From Paenibacillus_AA sp045062745 (GTDB lineage: Bacteria > Bacillota > Bacilli > Paenibacillales > NBRC-103111), in assembly GCF_045062745.1 (NCBI RefSeq), contig NZ_JBJGED010000042.1, forward strand, positions 1-63,312: 63,312 nt of DNA, given 5' to 3'. Under the pieces are notes generated by a model. The model ran no database searches. It was not told the origin of the DNA and saw nothing but the letters and a program-made list of their open reading frames with translations. Position numbers and translations under genes: made by a program. Of the stretch, positions 60,845 to 63,312 are shown in pieces; the first letter of the stretch is position 1, and every line of letters begins with the position of its first letter.

Positions 60845-61709
60845 GTACGCTTGCTCCCTTCGTCCCTACCGTATGCAACTCGAGCAGCTTGGTCAGGGTC
60901 GCCCGCATTTCCTTGCGATGCACCACCTTGTCCAATTGTCCATGCTCGAGATTGAATTCCGCCGTCTGGAAATATTCCGGCAGCTTCTGCCGGATCGTCT
61001 GCTCCACGACCATCCGTCCGGCGAAACCGAATCGAGCTCCGGGCTCGGCGATGATAATGTCCCCGAGCATCGCGAAGCTGGCCGTGACTCCGCCGTACGT
61101 CGGGTCCGTAATGATGGAGATGTACAGCCCTCCGTTTTCGTGAAAACGCGAAATAGCCGCGCTCGTCTTCGCCATCTGCATCAAGCTGAGAATGCTCTCC
61201 TGCATTCTAGCGCCGCCCGACGTCGAGAAGATCAAGAGCGGGTAGCCTTTCTTCATCGCCGCTTCTATAGCTCTCGTAATCTTTTCCCCTACAACCGATC
61301 CTAGCGTGCCCTGGAAGAAGTCAAATGTAATGACGGCAATCACCACCGGAAAGCCGCCAATCGTCCCTTCCCCCGTCACGACGCCGTCTCGAAGCCCGGT
61401 TGCCTCCATCGAGCGGGCGAGCTTTTCCTTGTATCCCTCGAATTCGAGCGGGTCTTCGGACACCATATCGGGGTCGTATTCAAAAATTCGTCCGTCATCC
61501 AATGTATATTCGATCCGTTCCATCACGCTCAAGTGATGATGATAGCCGCATTCCGTGCACACCTTCAGGTTTTTCTCCAGCTCTTTGCTGTACTGGATCT
61601 TGCTGCACTTCGGGCATTTGCTCATAATGCCTTCGGGAATCTCGCGCTTCGTTTTTTCCGAGGGAATGGTTGCGTACTTCCGCTTCTTCTGAAAAATATC
61701 TTTTAACAA
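60837..61709 (-). CDS. accD: Acetyl-CoA carboxylase carboxyltransferase, beta subunit
   Basis: 290 residues. The zinc ribbon has CPKC near residue 32 and CTEC near 51. The crotonase-fold part has FDFFQGTLGSVVGEKI near 129 and FSTSGGARMQESI near 160. The start is a TTG with GGTGAGGTG six bases upstream. It is the first gene of the accD-accA pair. Confidence 0.95.
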   Translation of the reverse strand: MLKDIFQKKRKYATIPSEKTKREIPEGIMSKCPKCSKIQYSKELEKNLKVCTECGYHHHLSVMERIEYTLDDGRIFEYDPDMVSEDPLEFEGYKEKLARSMEATGLRDGVVTGEGTIGGFPVVIAVITFDFFQGTLGSVVGEKITRAIEAAMKKGYPLLIFSTSGGARMQESILSLMQMAKTSAAISRFHENGGLYISIITDPTYGGVTASFAMLGDIIIAEPGARFGFAGRMVVEQTIRQKLPEYFQTAEFNLEHGQLDKVVHRKEMRATLTKLLELHTVGTKGASVHG

Positions 61710-61758
61710 CTGCTACACCTCACCAATCCGTTATCAGACTGCGCGGCCGAACCGTGAA

Positions 61759-61947
61759 TCATCCGTGTAATATGCCGTTCAACACTTCTTGAACTTCCTC
61801 CAGCTCGCCTTCAGGGACCAAAATCTCGAACTGATTCTTCGACAGGCTGATCGGACGCAATTGCACCAGGAATCCTTCCTCCGTCAGCTTATGCTTGATA
61901 CGCTCTGCGATCTTGGCAGTAGGAGCAATATAAATAACGGTCCACAT
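61759..61947 (-). CDS. Small protein, DUF2007-like
   Basis: 62 residues, WTVIYIAPTAKIAERIKHKL near the start, then EEGFLVQLRPI and FEILVPEGELEEVQEVL. The pattern looks like the small DUF2007-type fold. The ATG at 61947 has GGGAGG 14 bases upstream, a little far. It lies 49 bp before accD on the same strand. Function unknown. Confidence 0.65.
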   Translation of the reverse strand: MWTVIYIAPTAKIAERIKHKLTEEGFLVQLRPISLSKNQFEILVPEGELEEVQEVLNGILHG

Positions 61948-62147
61948 GGCTATTATAAAAACCTCCCTGACACGCCACTCAAGCCGGTACATTGCCATAA
62001 TGATAACATATCTGCCTAATCCCCGCAAAGTGAAGGTTGCCTCTGGAATCGAGTCCTATTGCTCTGCGGGGGGCATCAGTATGCGGTTTCGCAACAAAGC
62101 GGACTGAGGACATGCCGGGAGGCTGCCCGTGTACCATGTGTGACCCG

Positions 62148-62645
62148 TCAATTGGTGCTGCCGTCCGAGTAATCGATCACCTTCTTATTCTGATGCGCGA
62201 TACGCGCCGACGCGGCGGCCGCGAGTCCCGCCACCAGGTCGTCCAAAAAAACGTGAATCTGCGAGCCGTGATTGTTCAGGTCGCGGATAATGCCCATCTT
62301 CTTCTTGTCCAAATAGCCGAAGCTCGTCAGCCCGATCATGCCGTAGACGTGCACGATGCCCAGGGCAAGCGTCTCGTCGACGCCGAACAACGGCTCGTCG
62401 TGTTCCATAATCGTTTGCAGCGGTTGGGGCAGCTGCTTGCGCTCCGCCATCTCGTCCAGCGCGATGCCCGTGTACAGCGTGAACTGGACCTCCCGCTTGC
62501 TCAAAACCGCTAAGACGCTTTCCGCACATTCTTCCTTCGTTAACGTGTCGTTGTACGGCAGCTGCAGCGTCAGGACGATCTCCGCAATATCATTGAGAGT
62601 GACGCCGCGTTTGGCGAGCAGTTGCAGGGCCAGTTGATTCGACAT
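62148..62645 (-). CDS. PgpA/YutG-family protein
   Basis: 165 residues, with HVFLDDLVAGLAAAASARI near residue 135, a DDxxAG motif characteristic of phosphatidylglycerophosphatase A-like YutG proteins, and ALGIVHVYGMIGLTSFG near 95. The N-terminal part (RGVTLNDIAEIVLTLQLPYNDTLT) is the YutG-specific helical part. In B. subtilis YutG works as a phosphatidylglycerophosphatase. ATG 62645 follows GGAGG by seven bases; a second ATG two codons upstream overlaps that site. Confidence 0.83.
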   Translation of the reverse strand: MSNQLALQLLAKRGVTLNDIAEIVLTLQLPYNDTLTKEECAESVLAVLSKREVQFTLYTGIALDEMAERKQLPQPLQTIMEHDEPLFGVDETLALGIVHVYGMIGLTSFGYLDKKKMGIIRDLNNHGSQIHVFLDDLVAGLAAAASARIAHQNKKVIDYSDGSTN

Positions 62646-62838
62646 GTGCATTCCTCCATCCGTCGTATGACAACCTGTGGTTTTACAAATGTATGCGGGA
62701 GGAGGGGCAAATGTTCCATGCTTGACCCTGGGAGCGGTGCGCAAATCGTGTGATTCGGTCGAACCATGGGCTTTGTTGGCGGGAACCGGGCCGCTTGTAA
62801 GGCGGAGTTAACAATTTGTAAACGTGAGGCTAATTGGA

Positions 62839-63249
62839 TTAGAAAGGCAAGGTTTACAACTCGTAAACCTGGACTAACTAGTTGGGCGCGGTTTGCGGGG
62901 ATCTGGCCGGTTAGTAAGGCAAAGTTTACAACTTGTAAACCTGGACTAACTAGTTGGGCGCGGTTTGCGGGGATCTGGCCGGTTAGTAAGGCAAAGTTTA
63001 CATCTTGTAAACCTGGACTAACTAGTTGGGCGCTGATTGCGGGGATCCGGCCGGTTAGTAAGGCGAAGTTTACATCTTGTAAACCTGGTCTAACTAGTTG
63101 GGCGCTGATTGTGGGGATCCGGCCGATTAGTAAGGCAAAGTTTACAACTTGTAAACCTAGACTAACTAAATCCGCCCTGTTTTCCGGTATCCGCTCAGTT
63201 AGTAAGGCAAACTTATGTTAATTGTAAAGTCGACCGTTACTACTTAGGT
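62839..63249. repeat. 72-bp tandem array, six copies, ending in dispersed repeat
   Basis: TTAGTAAGGCAAAGTTTACA recurs at 62839, 62911, 62983, 63055, 63127 and 63199, exactly 72 bp apart. Within each unit GTTTACAA / TTGTAAAC and GTTAGT / ACTAAC form nested inverted repeats. The last unit runs into ACCGTTACTACTTAGGT (63233-63249), the exact inverse of 62-78. Bases 62646-63312 contain no credible gene. Confidence 0.85.
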
Positions 63250-63312
63250 TCCCTTTTCAAACTCCATAATATTGGTTAATAATTCCTAACCAAACCATGG
63301 AGCGATGGGGGA

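Noticed and set aside
62766..63221. Repeat-containing protein of 151 residues
   Set aside because: It is open only because the unit is 72 bp; no ribosome site, odd composition, and the nested palindromes point to non-coding repeats.
1..63312. tRNA, rRNA, insertion sequences or prophage
   Set aside because: No tRNA-like cloverleaf, rRNA sequence, transposase or phage structural gene was recognised anywhere in the window.

Overview
The window looks like a chromosomal segment of a high-GC, spore-forming, Gram-positive bacterium close to Paenibacillus. The evidence is the AGGAGG-type ribosome sites with many TTG starts, YesM/YesN and LplB/YtcP-type proteins, YheC/YheD spore-coat ATP-grasp proteins, YtvI, and a Bacillus-like accD-accA-pyk ... 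fxsA/ytvI ... citZ-icd-mdh gene order. No phage genes, insertion sequences, rRNA or tRNA were seen.

Layout. 0.3-4.3 kb: class I fumarase, a secreted polysaccharide deacetylase with a YfbR-type nucleotidase, and a four-helix membrane protein. 4.5-38 kb: a large accessory glycan-use region. A seven-gene minus-strand operon (13596 to 4534) holds an oxidoreductase, LplB/YtcP-type permeases, a sugar-binding lipoprotein, a GH123-like glycosidase, a second oxidoreductase and a glycerophosphodiesterase. A LacI-family regulator lies upstream of it. Next come a secreted LTD-PHP-LTD protein (15135), a second ABC importer with a HAD hydrolase, an MFS transporter, a GH110-like beta-helix protein, a second LTD-PHP-LTD protein, two orphan binding lipoproteins, a YesM/YesN two-component pair and a sialate O-acetylesterase.

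Two regulatory signals tie this region together. The palindrome TTTGGGCCCAAA occurs before the first operon and before the first LTD-PHP gene, which fits the LacI regulator. A 30-bp box placed exactly 21 bp from a TATAAT-like -10 occurs in front of three separate transcription units, which fits the YesN regulator.

38-49 kb: a SAM methyltransferase with a repeat-rich N-terminus, a stalk-domain protein, the TCA operon citZ-icd-mdh, convergent ppx and ppk, and a YheC/D gene. 49-52.3 kb: three NlpC/P60 cell-wall hydrolase genes. The second and third each sit behind a ydaO-type cyclic-di-AMP riboswitch, as a duplicated riboswitch-gene cassette. 52.4-62.6 kb: CapA-like protein, YheC/D protein, YtvI, YbgC-type thioesterase, FxsA, pyruvate kinase, accA, accD, a small DUF2007-like protein and a PgpA/YutG-type protein. 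pfkA is absent from its usual place between accA and pyk.

Intergenic DNA is rich in repeats: a dispersed 46-bp hairpin family, 72-bp, about 50-bp and about 100-bp tandem arrays, and low-complexity tracts. My reading of the accessory region is an import and degradation system for a decorated, possibly phosphodiester-containing, glycan. Genes outside the cell trim it, two ABC importers take it up, and cytoplasmic glycosidases, esterase and oxidoreductases finish the job. That substrate assignment is inference.
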